Source: Bugulina stolonifera (lineage: Eukaryota > Bryozoa > Gymnolaemata > Cheilostomatida > Bugulidae). From it: a DNA stretch of 64,000 nt. Below are positions 1 through 11,227 of the stretch, piece by piece (the stretch's first letter is position 1; each line of letters begins with the position of its first letter). The notes beneath the pieces were generated by a model that had not been told where the DNA came from, did not search any database, and saw only the letters and a program-made list of their open reading frames with translations. The stretch lies in assembly GCA_935421135.1 (NCBI GenBank), contig OW285193.1:10084099-10148098 (forward strand). The letters are read 5' to 3'. A program made the position numbers and the translations under genes.

Positions 1-345
1 AGTTGGCTGCAGATTTTTTTAATTTTCTTACTCTTGTTGGATTGGGTGATAGGCTAATTTAGTAAGGAGAAGTTGAAACTATGCTGGCAATTACTTAACA
101 AGAACATATAGTTAATGGGTGGTTCATTGATAGCGGACCAAATAGATGATTTTGTTTCTGTATGAATCAACTTTCATCAATTGTATGTGTAGCTTATGTA
201 GCAATGTTGCTAGGTGAATTATTCCCTACATGTTTCATATTTTTCCTATACAGTAGAACACAAATTTGCAAAATGATACATGTGCTAAAATTTAGGGGAT
301 CTCTTGCAACACTTCAGCTCTACTAGCAGCTTTAGTACCAATATT

Positions 346-420
346 GTCACTGCACAACTAAATTCAATGACTCATGGTTTATTTATACACATGTGTCGTT
401 GAATTTAGTTTAGTAGAGGT
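346..420 (+). repeat. Hairpin repeat, copy 1
   Basis: One of five copies of a roughly 75 bp repeat that starts GTCACTGCACAACTAAAT and ends TTTAGTTTAGYAGAGGYT. Stem arms AACTAAATTCAA (356-367) and TTGAATTTAGTT (399-410) pair perfectly over 12 bp. The loop contains CTCATGGTTTATTTATACAC. The stem changes in paired fashion between copies. Function is unknown. Confidence 0.75.
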
Positions 421-540
421 TATGATTATTATTATCACCCGTTACACTATCACAATTAAAGAATCTTCAGGTGACGGTGTTTGTTAACTTAATGGTGGTT
501 ACTTTACATACAACTCTCTGTATATTGTAACACTAGATAT

Positions 541-614
541 GTCACTGCACAACTAAATTCAGTAACTCATGGTTTATTTATACATGTGAGTTGATTAATT
601 TAGTTTAGCAGAGG
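541..614 (+). repeat. Hairpin repeat, copy 2
   Basis: Second copy, 195 bp after copy 1. The outer stem AACTAAATT / AATTTAGTT is kept, an inner AACTCA/TGAGTT pairing flanks the ATGGTTTATTTATAC loop, and four mismatches lie between them. It is followed by TAGCAGAGGCTA as in the other copies. Confidence 0.7.
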
Positions 615-2354
615 CTATGATTGAGTCCGCTTTTTCATTAAGAGGGGCCAATGTATGTCTATATGACTGTAGTACAACATGAAAAAGTCGGCGATACTGT
701 GGAAACATAAGAAACTTCAGCAGACACGCATGGTGGCTTAATGGTTGATATTATGCACATGAAGCCGTCATGCTTGTCTACCCAAGTTCTCTCATATTCT
801 CAGCATGACGTCAGTATTCCTTGGTTTATCAGGCAAGCATTTTAAAGGATTCAAACGTCATCTACCCATTGATCAACAACCACACAGAGAACTTAGATTG
901 GTAGCAATATTAGTTACGTAGTACTTACACACTTCCGTCTCCTTCATTGTATTACTGCATGCTCCAATTAAGTTAAAATTGAAAATATTGAATCATTTAT
1001 GTAGACTTGCACTCTAAAATGACAAAACCAGTATTTGTATGTTTATATTCATATACGTTTAAATAAAATGAATTTTAATAATTTTATGAGTTAAATCCGG
1101 TACAAAAGTAGTCATTATCTTCGTATTAGTTGCCAATTGGGCCGCATTCTGGCCTTGTAGATTATTTGGCAACCTACATAATATTGCGAATTACAGACAA
1201 TTTATTTTGAAGTCACGAAAAGTGATGCATTTATGTGGTTCTAATACTTGACAGAAATCAGACTTTTGGAAGTGGCTCCATTAATATGTCTTTGAGATCC
1301 TCAACATCAAACGTTTGACCTTTACCTCTGACTGATTGACACATCAAAGGTTTTTGCCATACAGCTGATGAATTCACTGCAGGTAACAATTTTCATTCGT
1401 CTTGCATTTGTATTTATTCTAGTTAGTTGGTATTCTGTGTAGATTTGTAAATAGAAATTGAATTTTAGTCACTAGCAGCGATCAGTAAAGTTTTCATAGT
1501 AAAAACAGGATATGCATGTACTACTTCAGATTTCTGTTCTACTTTGTATTCTCAATTATGTACAACAATGGTTTCTAGCATTTCAAGAATGTTGCCTGTT
1601 TAAATAAAGTTCATAAAACATCTAGTGTAAAGCTGGTTTATCATTAGGGCTACTTTAAAATACAATTTAAAATTATTCATTTACATGCATATGTAGTTTT
1701 ACGTTATTTACTGAACATATCTTTTCTTATAAACCTGTGTTATAGACTCTACTTACATCCAGAACATGCTTGCACTGCTAATACCATGGGTTTCTGCTTC
1801 TTAACAGGTAGTTGGAGGATATACACGTGTAAGAAGATTTTGGATATTGGAAAGTTGTATGTAGACACCCCAGTGGCAGAAGAGTCGACTATTTGAAGCA
1901 CCACAACTTCTTGGAATTAGTACAGACATTGAATGCTAGTAGTGAGCAGGCTCAACTTCATCTTGTGTGATTAGCCCCAGCGTCTCCTGCAAAACATATA
2001 CCTGTGACTGGCTAGAGCTCAGGAATGCTACTAGCTAAATGTTATTCCAATACATGTACTCATATAATGTATAAGATTATATGAAATTCTTTTCTAAAAG
2101 TTGTATAGGACTCTGCAATAATATTGACGTAATTTATGGTAACTACAGGTATTTTGGAATATCCTGAGTACTACCATCATTTTAAAATCCGTGTATAATT
2201 GCGATTAGTTGATAGAATAATCATTGACGTGAGATAAAGTGTAGTTATGTGTTTCTCCACAATTGTAAAGCCACATGTAATTTTTTTCCAGTAAGGTTTT
2301 CAAATTAATAAAGCCTATTTTAACACCCATGCTTACTAATCATAGAACATTTAC

Positions 2355-2420
2355 CTGCAGGCGTACCCAGAGAGTGATCACCGTTAACTAACGATCATCA
2401 CTCTCTGGGTACGCCTGCAG
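2355..2420. repeat. Perfect 24 bp inverted repeat (hairpin)
   Basis: Arms 2355-2378 and 2397-2420 are exact reverse complements over 24 bp, beginning CTGCAGGCGTACCC and ending GGGTACGCCTGCAG, with an 18-base spacer that contains GTTAAC. The arms are clearly more GC-rich than the surroundings. It could be a tiny palindromic element or a regulatory hairpin; no target duplication is evident. Confidence 0.9.
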
Positions 2421-3107
2421 ACAATTTCTTATGTCTATTTATGAGAAAATGTCTGCAGATGTAGTAAATAATACTGAATGAAATAATATGCTAAATGGAG
2501 CACCTGCCGAATCGGAGTTTTGTATGGTGTTAATGCAGCTAGGCTGCCTGCAACTTACTTTGTTGGTTTTAAAGTGAAGATCTCAGTCAAGGGATCTTGT
2601 GAAGTGGTTCCATGTCATGAGTATCGCGTTCATAAAAATTGTCTTGTCGGGTGGCCACTTCATACTCTTCCTATTTGCTGTCACTCTTAAAATTCAACAT
2701 TCTTAACTGGGATGGTTTATCTGTTTTACATGTACAATGTAAGTACAGTACCTGCAGAAGAGGTGCATACATGGTTTGGTCTCTTAACAAAGAGAAAATG
2801 ACAGGTAACCTATCGAGTGACAAGAATCTTCAAAAGTGAGGCCATACAATTAGTCTCAATTTGGTAATCGTGTGGGCCTGAAGTACATATACACCTGGTA
2901 ATATTATTTATGTGGCCTATGTGCCCTGTTACTAGAAATTCAAACGTATTAACCACATGGACACATTAGTTTTGTGTTCAAATTTTGTTTCTCAGATGTG
3001 CAGTTGATACAAAATTAACATATTGAATGGCACTTTTACTAGAATGCATGTCTAGTATGTAGTGGTACATAGCTTGCGAACCTTTGTTTATCAACCTTAA
3101 TGACTCA

Positions 3108-3166
3108 CCTTGTAACTCTCTGGTGCTGCCACGCTTCCAATGGGGTTGTAAGATTTTGTCCGAGTG
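3108..3166 (-). other. Exon-like segment, left block copy
   Basis: On the minus strand a strong donor, TTACAAG then GTGAGT, ends at 3108. The upstream frame is open and includes the stretch NPIGSVAAPESYK. The homologous place in the next block copy (about 6882-6940) also ends at a GTGAGC donor and reads NKIVGEEAASDINGQK. The shared position, donor and Ala-rich wording suggest a duplicated exon, but the two copies end in different phases, so at least one gene copy is probably broken. No product is recognised. Confidence 0.3.
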
Positions 3167-3620
3167 ACGTTACTCCACTTCATTTCCACATTCATCATGC
3201 CGATCATCTACTACAGATAGAGTTAACTGTAACAGACTAATCAAGACATTACCGTTATGGACTTATTATTTGTGATTTAAAATATTTTGAAGAACTTGTG
3301 TGCTAAAATTGGGCTTTGTCTACCGAGAATGTAGATGCTTCAGAGTTGTGTTATCTTATTTGGACAAAATGAAAGGTGAGACAACTTCTCATTACAATGT
3401 AGGAGGTTGTAGAAACCGTTCCCAGGAATACATAATGTGTGTAAGTCAACACAACACAATGCTAAACCACGTAATATAATTATACATACATGTGTACTAA
3501 AAATTTGTCTTACCTCCAGAATATGTCTGATCAGCTATCATTTTTGATTTTCCTGACATGCCATCGAAGTTGGAAGATGTGGAAAGGTGTTGAATAGTAA
3601 AAAGTTCTACATAACTGTTG

Positions 3621-3779
3621 TCACCAGGAGAGAATTTCATCTTTTGAACCAGCATGGCTTGTCCAGATTACTAAAAGCATTCTGAATTGCTTGTGAATGA
3701 GCTCAATTCTCTCTCTGTCTTCCTTGTTGGACTTCAGAACCTCCTGTTGGGTAGTTTGGTGAAGTATAACAAGCATGGT
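3621..3779 (-). CDS. Candidate 3' terminal exon, unknown protein
   Basis: A good acceptor (CACAATTTCTTTCAG) precedes an open frame of 52 codons that starts TMLVILHQTTQQEV and ends DEILSW before TGA. The segment is predicted helical, with heptad-like spacing and a charged centre (NKEDRERIELIHKQFR). I do not recognise it. A faint similarity to the C-terminal helix of Mediator subunit 30 (FRKLRLVYDKC) was noted but is too weak to use. An upstream coding exon was not found, so this may be a relic. An alternative donor (CTCCTG then GTGACA) exists just before the stop. Confidence 0.3.
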   Translation of the reverse strand, partial: TMLVILHQTTQQEVLKSNKEDRERIELIHKQFRMLLVIWTSHAGSKDEILSW

Positions 3780-3839
3780 CTGAAAGAAATTGTGCAATAA
3801 ATCTGACTGCTGTAATACTAGTTGTGTCATTAATGTATA

Positions 3840-4930
3840 TAACGCAAATTTAGTTTACGCAGATGCATATACATACACATGTACATGAACATGTACATGT
3901 ATATGTATATGGAGCATCCAGGAATTTGGTTAAACATCTAAAATATTGACATCACTGACTGTTGTTTTGAACCGAGTTGCCTAGCACAGCAAACAGAACT
4001 TACTAGCTCTAAAAAATCAGTGATGAACAGTGGATATGTACATGTACATGTATATCTGGACCCCTAAACTAAGTCAATCACAGAGTGAATTTCTCATCAT
4101 GTTTTACTTTCACTGGAGTCAGACTTGTAACAATGAACTTGAGAATATGTACCAAGTAGATTAACAGATTTTCATTATGCATAGATACCACAATGTTTTT
4201 TCATATCTGATCAACAAACGAGATCATATTTTGATGTTTCTCTAACGACATTGTGTGAAAGCGATATCTGTTAGTTGGAATAGATACATGTACATATTGC
4301 ACTACTCACATATTTGCCTACGTAACTTAATACCCGAACTACTATGTAGAATATGGTTTTCTTTGTACACATACATGTACCTGTATGTAATACATTGTAC
4401 AATGTATATAAAAAATATTGATTATTGTTTGGATAATGTGAATGTCTCTGTGTATAATAAAATATCCTTCAATCTTCATGTAACATAATTCCCTGCAATC
4501 AGAACTGTTATATAATGATTATATTTGATTTTCAATCTTGAACTTTATAATCGTTTGCTAAACAAAGATATTATTGCTTACGATATTTAAAATTGCACAA
4601 CAGTTGCATATTGTATAGTAGGTGTTTGGTGTGTGCTAGCTCATTTCTGATAACCAGCTGCTTCTGGGAGCTCGATATGGAAAAGCAGATAATATTTGAT
4701 AGAAATTTAAAGCAACAGAAACGAATTTTGTGAGTTGAAAGTTGTTTTGTAGTTCTGCAGTCAGATAGCCTACATGCATGTTTACTTGAGTTTTATCATG
4801 ATTTATGCTTTTCCTACACAGTGGGACACATTGTATCAACAATTCTCACTTTCACAGGATCAACAACTATTTTATATCACTGGAAAACATGAACTCCGTA
4901 ACACAATACTAGTTCCGTCTTTTGTGATAG
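3840..4930. other. Intergenic, block boundary and TACATGTA clusters
   Basis: No gene is seen. Clusters of the self-complementary ACATGTACATGT motif lie at about 3875-3905 and 4037-4056. The second block copy begins near 4480; the segment at 4550-4700 is clearly related to 8990-9130 (shared 'aggtgYttggYgtgtgc'). Confidence 0.6.
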
Positions 4931-4935
4931 AGAGG

Positions 4936-5010
4936 TCGCTGCACAACTAAATCTAGTGACCCATGGTTTATTTATACACATGAGTTACGCGATTTAGTTT
5001 AACAGAGGCT
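4936..5010 (+). repeat. Hairpin repeat, copy 3
   Basis: Third copy. The stem AACTAAATC / GATTTAGTT carries C:G where copies 1 and 2 carry T:A, a compensating change. The loop CATGGTTTATTTATACACATG is kept. Confidence 0.75.
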
Positions 5011-7182
5011 ACAACTATTTCTACTTTCCCAGTAAATGAATGCAAATGTACATCAACTGGTCTACTGAGCAGCTCTAATTTCTGAAATCCTAGCAAATGA
5101 TTGCAGTTAGTTCTACTAACATTATAAAACTATATACATCTGTTACATGAAGCACCATTTGTACGGAAGGAGATATGTTGCAACACCATTTCAACACGAG
5201 AAACTTCAGTAGACATGCATGATTACTTAATGGTCAATATTTTACACATTATGTTTTCTTGCATATCTACCCAAGTTCTTTCATACTCTCAGCATAACAT
5301 CACTATTTCACGGTCTATGTGGCGAACTCATAGTACAAACTTACATGAACTGGCAGGTGCTGTATGCAGACTTTGAGGTGGAACTGGAACAGCGGACACT
5401 AGCCGCAATGGATGAAGTTTCTAAAGCAAAATATACGCTGTTTCTGATTTCTGTTGCATATCATATTCTCAGAGCCATGTAAAACAATGGTTCTTAGCAC
5501 TTCAGGAATGTTTTCTATTTATATATGCATGTACATGCAGTGGGTAAACAGTATTTCAAGTGACTTTTTATTGAGCGAGGCAACTCACTCTTTTGCATCA
5601 TGAGAAGGTAATTTGTGTGTCAACTGCATCATCTTGTTATATGCAATTGTGTTATATTGTGTTATCAACCTGGGGTACAATATAATGCAAGCTTTATTGC
5701 AGTTCCAGAACATGGCATAAGACATTAGTTGAAGCACAAGTATATTATATGGAGTGTGTGCAAACTCTTAAAACCTGATTTGAAATATCAATCTACAATA
5801 TTGTAAATAGTTCTGCTAGTTCAGTTTAGTTCAGCTTGCACATACTCATACAAAATATCGATTTAGCTCCATGAATTTTATCCTAAACTTTAGATGATTT
5901 ACTACATCATATTGAAGACTATTAATCCACTAACTCAGATCAATAGGCAACTGTTTGTCTCCCCTTGGGGTTGAAGTGTATTGTAAAAAGAACTACATGT
6001 ATGTGTATCAACTTGCCTCATAGAATAGAAGAATGGAATTATCTCAGCTCTGTAGACCTACAACCACCACCAGACCCTCTCTTCTCACCTCACTCAGGTG
6101 TTCTGGCATCGCAAGATCTCTGTACTCTATATTGTGCCTAAAACTTTGAGAGTTTTATAGTATTATTAGCATATAGTGGGGAAGTACCAGGAACATTTGT
6201 CAATGGTTCCTACGTCCAGAAAATCGACAGCAAGCAAGCCGTATTATAATTGAGGCGGCGCCATCTCTTCACATTACCTCTAAAAAAACAAACACTTACA
6301 TCCTCTCTCATTTGCTTATTATTTAAACCATTTTCTTGGTGTCAGGAATATTTTTAGAATGTGGCCACTTGTATCTGGATAAAAGTTGAGCTCTGGGCAA
6401 CTTATCTTAGAAAATTAGCTTATTTATTGCTGCTTCATAATGAATTGTAGACATTTAAGAGTTGTCTTATATTACTAGTTTGAGGTGAAGGGTGAGACAA
6501 CTTCACATTAAAGCATAGAAGTCGGTACAACATAAATGTTTCTCTGAAGTTACTCTTGATTGATTCCCAACCTGTAAACAAACTACAATAACATATCCAG
6601 TATAAAACAAAGATGATACCCCTCAGTCGGTTTATTGGTCAAGGTCAGCTATTTTACCACAGTGCACATAATAAATCTAAAATCCATGTGAAAGAAGATG
6701 TGTGCACATCTCATCTATATCGTAAGACTCTCCCTCTCTCAGCTTGATTCCATTAGGATGAAGACGTCTGCTGGAAGATTATCTGGTGATATAGTTGCAG
6801 AATCATGAGTTGATAGATGTAAATTATGAGCACTAACAATATTGTGGAAACAACTCCTATGTTGAGGAAGGTGAAGGCTCACCTTTTTGGCCATTGATGT
6901 CACTAGCGGCTTCCTCACCCACTATTTTGTTGTCTGGTTTGCGCTTTCATGTAAGATCTGTTATCTGATTCATCTCAGTGTTGAAGCAGACTTTACTTTT
7001 ACATTCCTAAATTCATCATGGTACTATCCCAAGTCGAAGTAGGATGGGTGCACTTATTACCTAGAACATTTAGTTTCAACCATTTCATTAGCTCCATAAA
7101 AAAAGTGTTAGTGTTCTCTAACTCATGAAAAGTATCACGTGTATATTGCCAAGAAAATTATTTGGTTATAAATTCTACTTAC

Positions 7183-7231
7183 CTCCAGAACATCCTGGAA
7201 CCTCTTCTTTCCTCTTTGCCGTAGTTGGAAG
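7183..7231 (-). other. Exon-like segment (49 nt)
   Basis: On the minus strand, acceptor ATCTTCTTTCAG leads into a 49-base segment that ends at donor CTGGAG then GTAAGT. One open frame reads SNYGKEERRGSRMFW. The left block copy has the related segment and GTAAGA donor at about 3512, with frame SNFDGMSGKSKMIADQTYSG. Splice signals are good on both sides. The gene it would belong to is not resolved. Confidence 0.35.
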
Positions 7232-7329
7232 CTGAAAGAAGATGCTGAGTAGTAAGGTAGTTACATGAACATTGTACAAGTGAACATTGCCGTGGCCGAG
7301 GATTTGGTCCTTTAGAGCATCAGATCTCA

Positions 7330-7399
7330 TCAGGAGTGGTATGAGTATTCCTGATAGACAAGCTCAGCGGTCTCCACATGGTCAGCACCAGCATACCAT
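7330..7399 (-). other. Exon-like segment ending in a stop
   Basis: After the acceptor TTAATTTCTTAG the minus strand reads WYAGADHVETAELVYQEY and four more residues to TGA. The wording looks protein-like, but the segment lies upstream of another exon-like segment at 7183-7231, so both cannot be in one intact transcript. It is likely a relic of a duplicated gene. Confidence 0.25.
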
Positions 7400-7419
7400 C
7401 TAAGAAATTAAAGTAAAGT

Positions 7420-9600
7420 ACAACAGGCAAGCTCGAGGAAGATTAGTCAACCAATCAAATTTAGTTCCATATTATACTCATATTTGTATAAGCAAAAATA
7501 CTCAATAATGTACAATATACAATAATATTGGAGTAAATTATCAATATTGCCTGTTTTTAGAAAAAAGATCAAACACGACAATCACTAAGGTGACAGTTCT
7601 ATGTCACGTGCAAGTTCTGACGGAATACAGAATTGTGAGTAGTCGATTCAATGATGTGACTTGTGAATTTGCCGCCAAGTCACAACTATTACTGTACTTG
7701 AGCTAAGCTCAGTTTTTATTCCGTCTCATAGCTCATACCTTTCAAACTAATAATTTGCTTCTCATACAGCACCATTCTCATATAAGTCCAAACCCAACAG
7801 TTTCATGTCTTGTACTTGTATGCGAATTATTTCAACAAAGACTTATATGTTAGATCGGCGCTAGAGGCTTCTTTACCGGCAGATGCAATATAGATGTTGT
7901 AAAGGGCATAGATACTCACTCACATGGTGAAACAAACAGTATTTTGCAAAACAGCCTAAGTAAATATAAATGAGTTAACCAGGTTAAAAACCAATAGTGA
8001 CAACCAGTACCTGAGTAGTACCAACTACGATCTACATTTTGTGTACCAATACTTTATCTGGACTCTTGAAATGAAATGGTACTCTACCTCTCCATCATCA
8101 CTCACTGGGTACATATGCTGAGTTCAGACACGTCTTAGGTAGATAATTTTGATTGAAGTATCAAATATGCTATGTGGGAAATCTGTGAAACACATGTATA
8201 ATCCTTGAATGAAGTTAAGTACATTACATGCAGACTGGAATTAACTCAGTTTGTCGGTGTTCAAATAAAGAGTCTATGCAGGGGTTTCATGCTAAGGATG
8301 GTGTGTTCATATACATGTACTTTGTCTTGTCGGAGTGGTTTTATATCTTTACATTGTCTACATCACTATCAACCTCTAGTGTTTCATTCAGCAAAGGTAT
8401 GCTTTGTTGAGATGGTCAGTCGTCATCAGCTCTTGGTAGAGCACACGTCTAGATAAGATATATTGTCTGGTCTCTGAATACATAGAAAATATCATGTGAC
8501 TTATATGGTAAAGACCTTCGGAAGTGATATATGTAAGTATCATGAGACATTTCAAGCCAGGTGTTCATTGAGGGATGAGACAGAAATGAAGACCTGTGGC
8601 CAAGGAAATACAGTAGGTGACATCTGCGTGAGTAGCATTGGAATATTTTGATGCATCGCTGCTGTTATAAGTTTGATCAGTAAGAAGGTCATAACGTTGG
8701 ATGACCCCAATTACGTGATATGATAGTGAACATGATTTAGTTGGAATACAATGTAGGTAGGACATACTGACATAGTTACTAACATGAATTGATACAAAAC
8801 CTGCTCTGTAGAGCATATTGTTTACTATGAATAAAAAATATTGATTACCAAAACACTTAAAATACATGTGAATACTATAAATGGATATCTTTAGAACATA
8901 TAATCATTTTTCCATCTAACACCACTGTTTTACAATCAATGGTTTAATATTTTATGGTCTTCAAGTCTGAATATAATTATTATACATAACATCCATTTGC
9001 TACACAAACACGATCCTTAGATTTACAGTTGCACGATGATTGCATCTACATGTATTAGCAGGTGCTTGGCGTGTGCGTTCTCATTTTGAATCAGCAGTTA
9101 ATTTGGGAATATTGACATAGAAAGCAGACGGTCTTCTGCATGACACAACCTATGGCTTCACAGGATTTTGCAAGTTGAACATTTTGTGTTTTTTAGGTTT
9201 TCAGGTTGAAACCTTGCCTGATCCCTGCTGATTGTTTTGAACACGCAGTACGCAGTAAGAAAAGATCTTCATCAAACTTAAACTTGAATAATTCACATTT
9301 ACGTTTAATTTCAGATTGCATTTGGTAACCCAGAGTTACAATAGCATCCATTCTTTAGTTCGCTGCTATTTTTTCTGGCTTAGATTGATCAGATGATCAG
9401 TTGAAAATTTATAAGAGCTCCTGAGACCACAATAAGAGTCATTGAGCAGCAAAATCTAAAGCTTAAAGTTAATTAATAACTAAACAGAAGCCTGATTCTG
9501 TTCACCAATGGCTCAGATTTACTCAAACTTTTCTAGCAAATTTTATATTGAATTGAATGCTCTAAAGCAGTTCCAACTATGGATATTGAGGCGGAGAGGT
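7420..9600. other. Intergenic, no gene recognised
   Basis: Only chance open frames are seen. From about 8880 the third copy of the block begins, matching 4490-4700. Confidence 0.5.
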
Positions 9601-9675
9601 CATTGCCCGACTAGATCCAGTTACTCATGGTTTACTTATACACATCAGTGGTGTGATCTAGTTTAGCAGTGGCTA
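9601..9675 (+). repeat. Hairpin repeat, copy 4
   Basis: Fourth copy. The stem ACTAGATC / GATCTAGT shows a second compensating change relative to copies 3 and 5 (A:T becomes G:C). It is followed by TTTAGCAGTGGCTA. Confidence 0.75.
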
Positions 9676-9941
9676 CGTTTATTCTCATTTTCTAATTGCA
9701 AATGCATTTATATGTACACTTAGTCAACTGAACAATTCTGGTTTTTCACTTCTTTCATAACTTGGCTGGTCATTCCAAGATGGAAATAATCAGAGTCAGC
9801 AATACTATAATTATGTGAGACTCCATTAGACATGTACAATTGCTTAATGGTTGATATTCTCCACACTAAACATTGGTGCATGTGTACCCAGGCAAGTTCC
9901 TGACCATTAAAACTCGCTGTGTATAATTGTAATGTAAGATA

Positions 9942-10017
9942 TGTCACTACGCAACTAAATCAAGCTCCTTATGGTTAATAATACACATCAGGGACTCGAT
10001 TTAGTTTAGCAGAGGCT
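9942..10017 (+). repeat. Hairpin repeat, copy 5
   Basis: Fifth copy, 341 bp after copy 4. Stem AACTAAATC / GATTTAGTT, followed by TAGCAGAGGCT. Copies 4 and 5 are close together, as copies 1 and 2 are. Confidence 0.75.
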
Positions 10018-10339
10018 GCAATTATTTCTTCTTTCCCATTGAGCTGGTGAAATCTACAAATATTCAGCAGGTCTACTGATTGGTGGAGATCCCTGACACC
10101 CTGGCAAAACTTTGCGGTTATAGATCTAGTTCTAAACTATGATCATATTGGTCTATTATCTACTGGATGAATCCGAGACACAACAAACTTCACCAGGCAT
10201 GCATGATTACTACTTGATGTTTGCTGTCTTGCATATCAAGTGTCAGTGCATGTGTACCCACGTTCTCAGCATAATTATGGTCACCATATATATGGTTTCT
10301 CCAAGGAAACCTTTTAATAATTCTGACTACATTTCAACC

Positions 10340-10970
10340 AACAGCTGGATGATGGGACTGAATTTGTAAGTATTAGATACTTCTCTAATTATAGAGCAAA
10401 AACGTGGAATCCATGTATGGTTAGCTACTGCACATTATTTGTTAGTTACAATGGGTGTGATTGCCTTGTTTGTAAACTAAGATTGAACAGTCTTGTTTCT
10501 TGTTAATTTACATTGACCTTAATCTACATGCTTGTCCAGCATAATGTCTTTTTTAAAAGAGAAATTTTAATATGACTTGTTGTATGAAAATCAGTGGCGT
10601 GAAAGAATGTGGAAGTGGATTTTAACTCAGTTCGCTTTGTATCAGTGAAAAAAATTATTGGAGGAGACCCAATAGAACTAAAATTGCTTTAGAAATTTCG
10701 GAAAATTGCTTGAAATATGACAATGATTTTTCTACAGCAATCCCCATGATTTCTCAATCTAGCAATATTGTAACAGACATGTAACTTAGATAGACAGCTG
10801 CAAGTCACAAGTCCCCTAGCATAATTTAGAAGCATGTACTTTACACAGATGTGCTTTACACGCAGTTCATTCTAGTCTGGTGGTCTAGTACACCCTGTTT
10901 CCCCGTAGATGGGATACTGCATAGGTGCGTAGCAATCCTTAACTCTCTAATTTGAAGAGATCACTCCAAT
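10340..10970. other. Intergenic, nothing recognised
   Basis: AT-rich sequence between the third block copy and the 3' end of the six-exon minus-strand gene. No coding or repeat signal stands out. Confidence 0.5.
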
Positions 10971-10992
10971 AAAGTAGTTGTGTAATAGTTTT

Positions 10993-10998
10993 TTTATT
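10993..10998 (-). promoter_or_regulatory. Poly(A) signal AATAAA
   Basis: TTTATT on the plus strand reads AATAAA on the minus strand, about 230 bases past the stop codon of the six-exon gene. It is the likely end of that transcript. Confidence 0.55.
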
Positions 10999-11227
10999 GC
11001 AGAAAGATATCTATACTAATGACACACAGAGTGTAGTTTAAGGCGAAATATAACAATCATGCTACTTAGACAACGAGACAGGGACAACAAGTAATTACAT
11101 GTACAACAAGAGTTTAAGAACACCAGAGAGTAAAAATACTAGAGAGTAACAAACATACAACTGGATACATAGAGATTGTACAATTACAATAACAAATAAT
11201 TTTAATTTTTTTTTGTTCACTATGGTG

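Larger units (their letters stand above)
1..3100. other. Gene-poor stretch with diverged repeats
   Basis: I find no convincing gene here. The stretch is the left copy of a diverged block repeated at about 4.48-7.4 kb and 8.88-10.33 kb. Shared landmarks are the hairpin repeats, the 'aaacttcagYagac' segment near 711, the 'ccaagttctctcatactctcag' type segment near 783, and the 'caatggtttctagca' segment near 1567. It also holds the perfect palindrome at 2355-2420. A plus-strand frame near 2510-2690 is open for about 48 codons but has no proven splice context. Confidence 0.6.
4480..7410. repeat. Diverged segmental duplicate, middle copy
   Basis: Middle copy of the roughly 4.5 kb block. Collinear landmarks with the left copy are the hairpin, the segment at 5200-5310, the segment at 5440-5515 (compare 1520-1600), 'gggtgagacaacttcacatt' at 6490 (compare 3376), and 'ttacctccagaacat' at 7179 (compare 3510 and 1751). 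Identity looks moderate, so the duplication is old. Three minus-strand exon-like segments sit inside it. Confidence 0.6.

Noticed and set aside
2495..2690. Plus-strand frame reading GVLYGVNAARLPATYF, reminiscent of the PARP motif GVYFAVNAxYSxxxTY.
   Set aside because: The similarity covers only about 14 residues, downstream PARP text is missing, and no splice-supported upstream exon was found. It is too weak to name.
3621..3779. Mediator subunit 30 assignment.
   Set aside because: Only a short FR.LL.I-like helix resembles it; no other part of the family was found nearby.
3875..4056. ACATGTACATGT clusters as a specific regulatory element.
   Set aside because: The motif is scattered throughout the window and looks like a genome-wide word, not a local signal.
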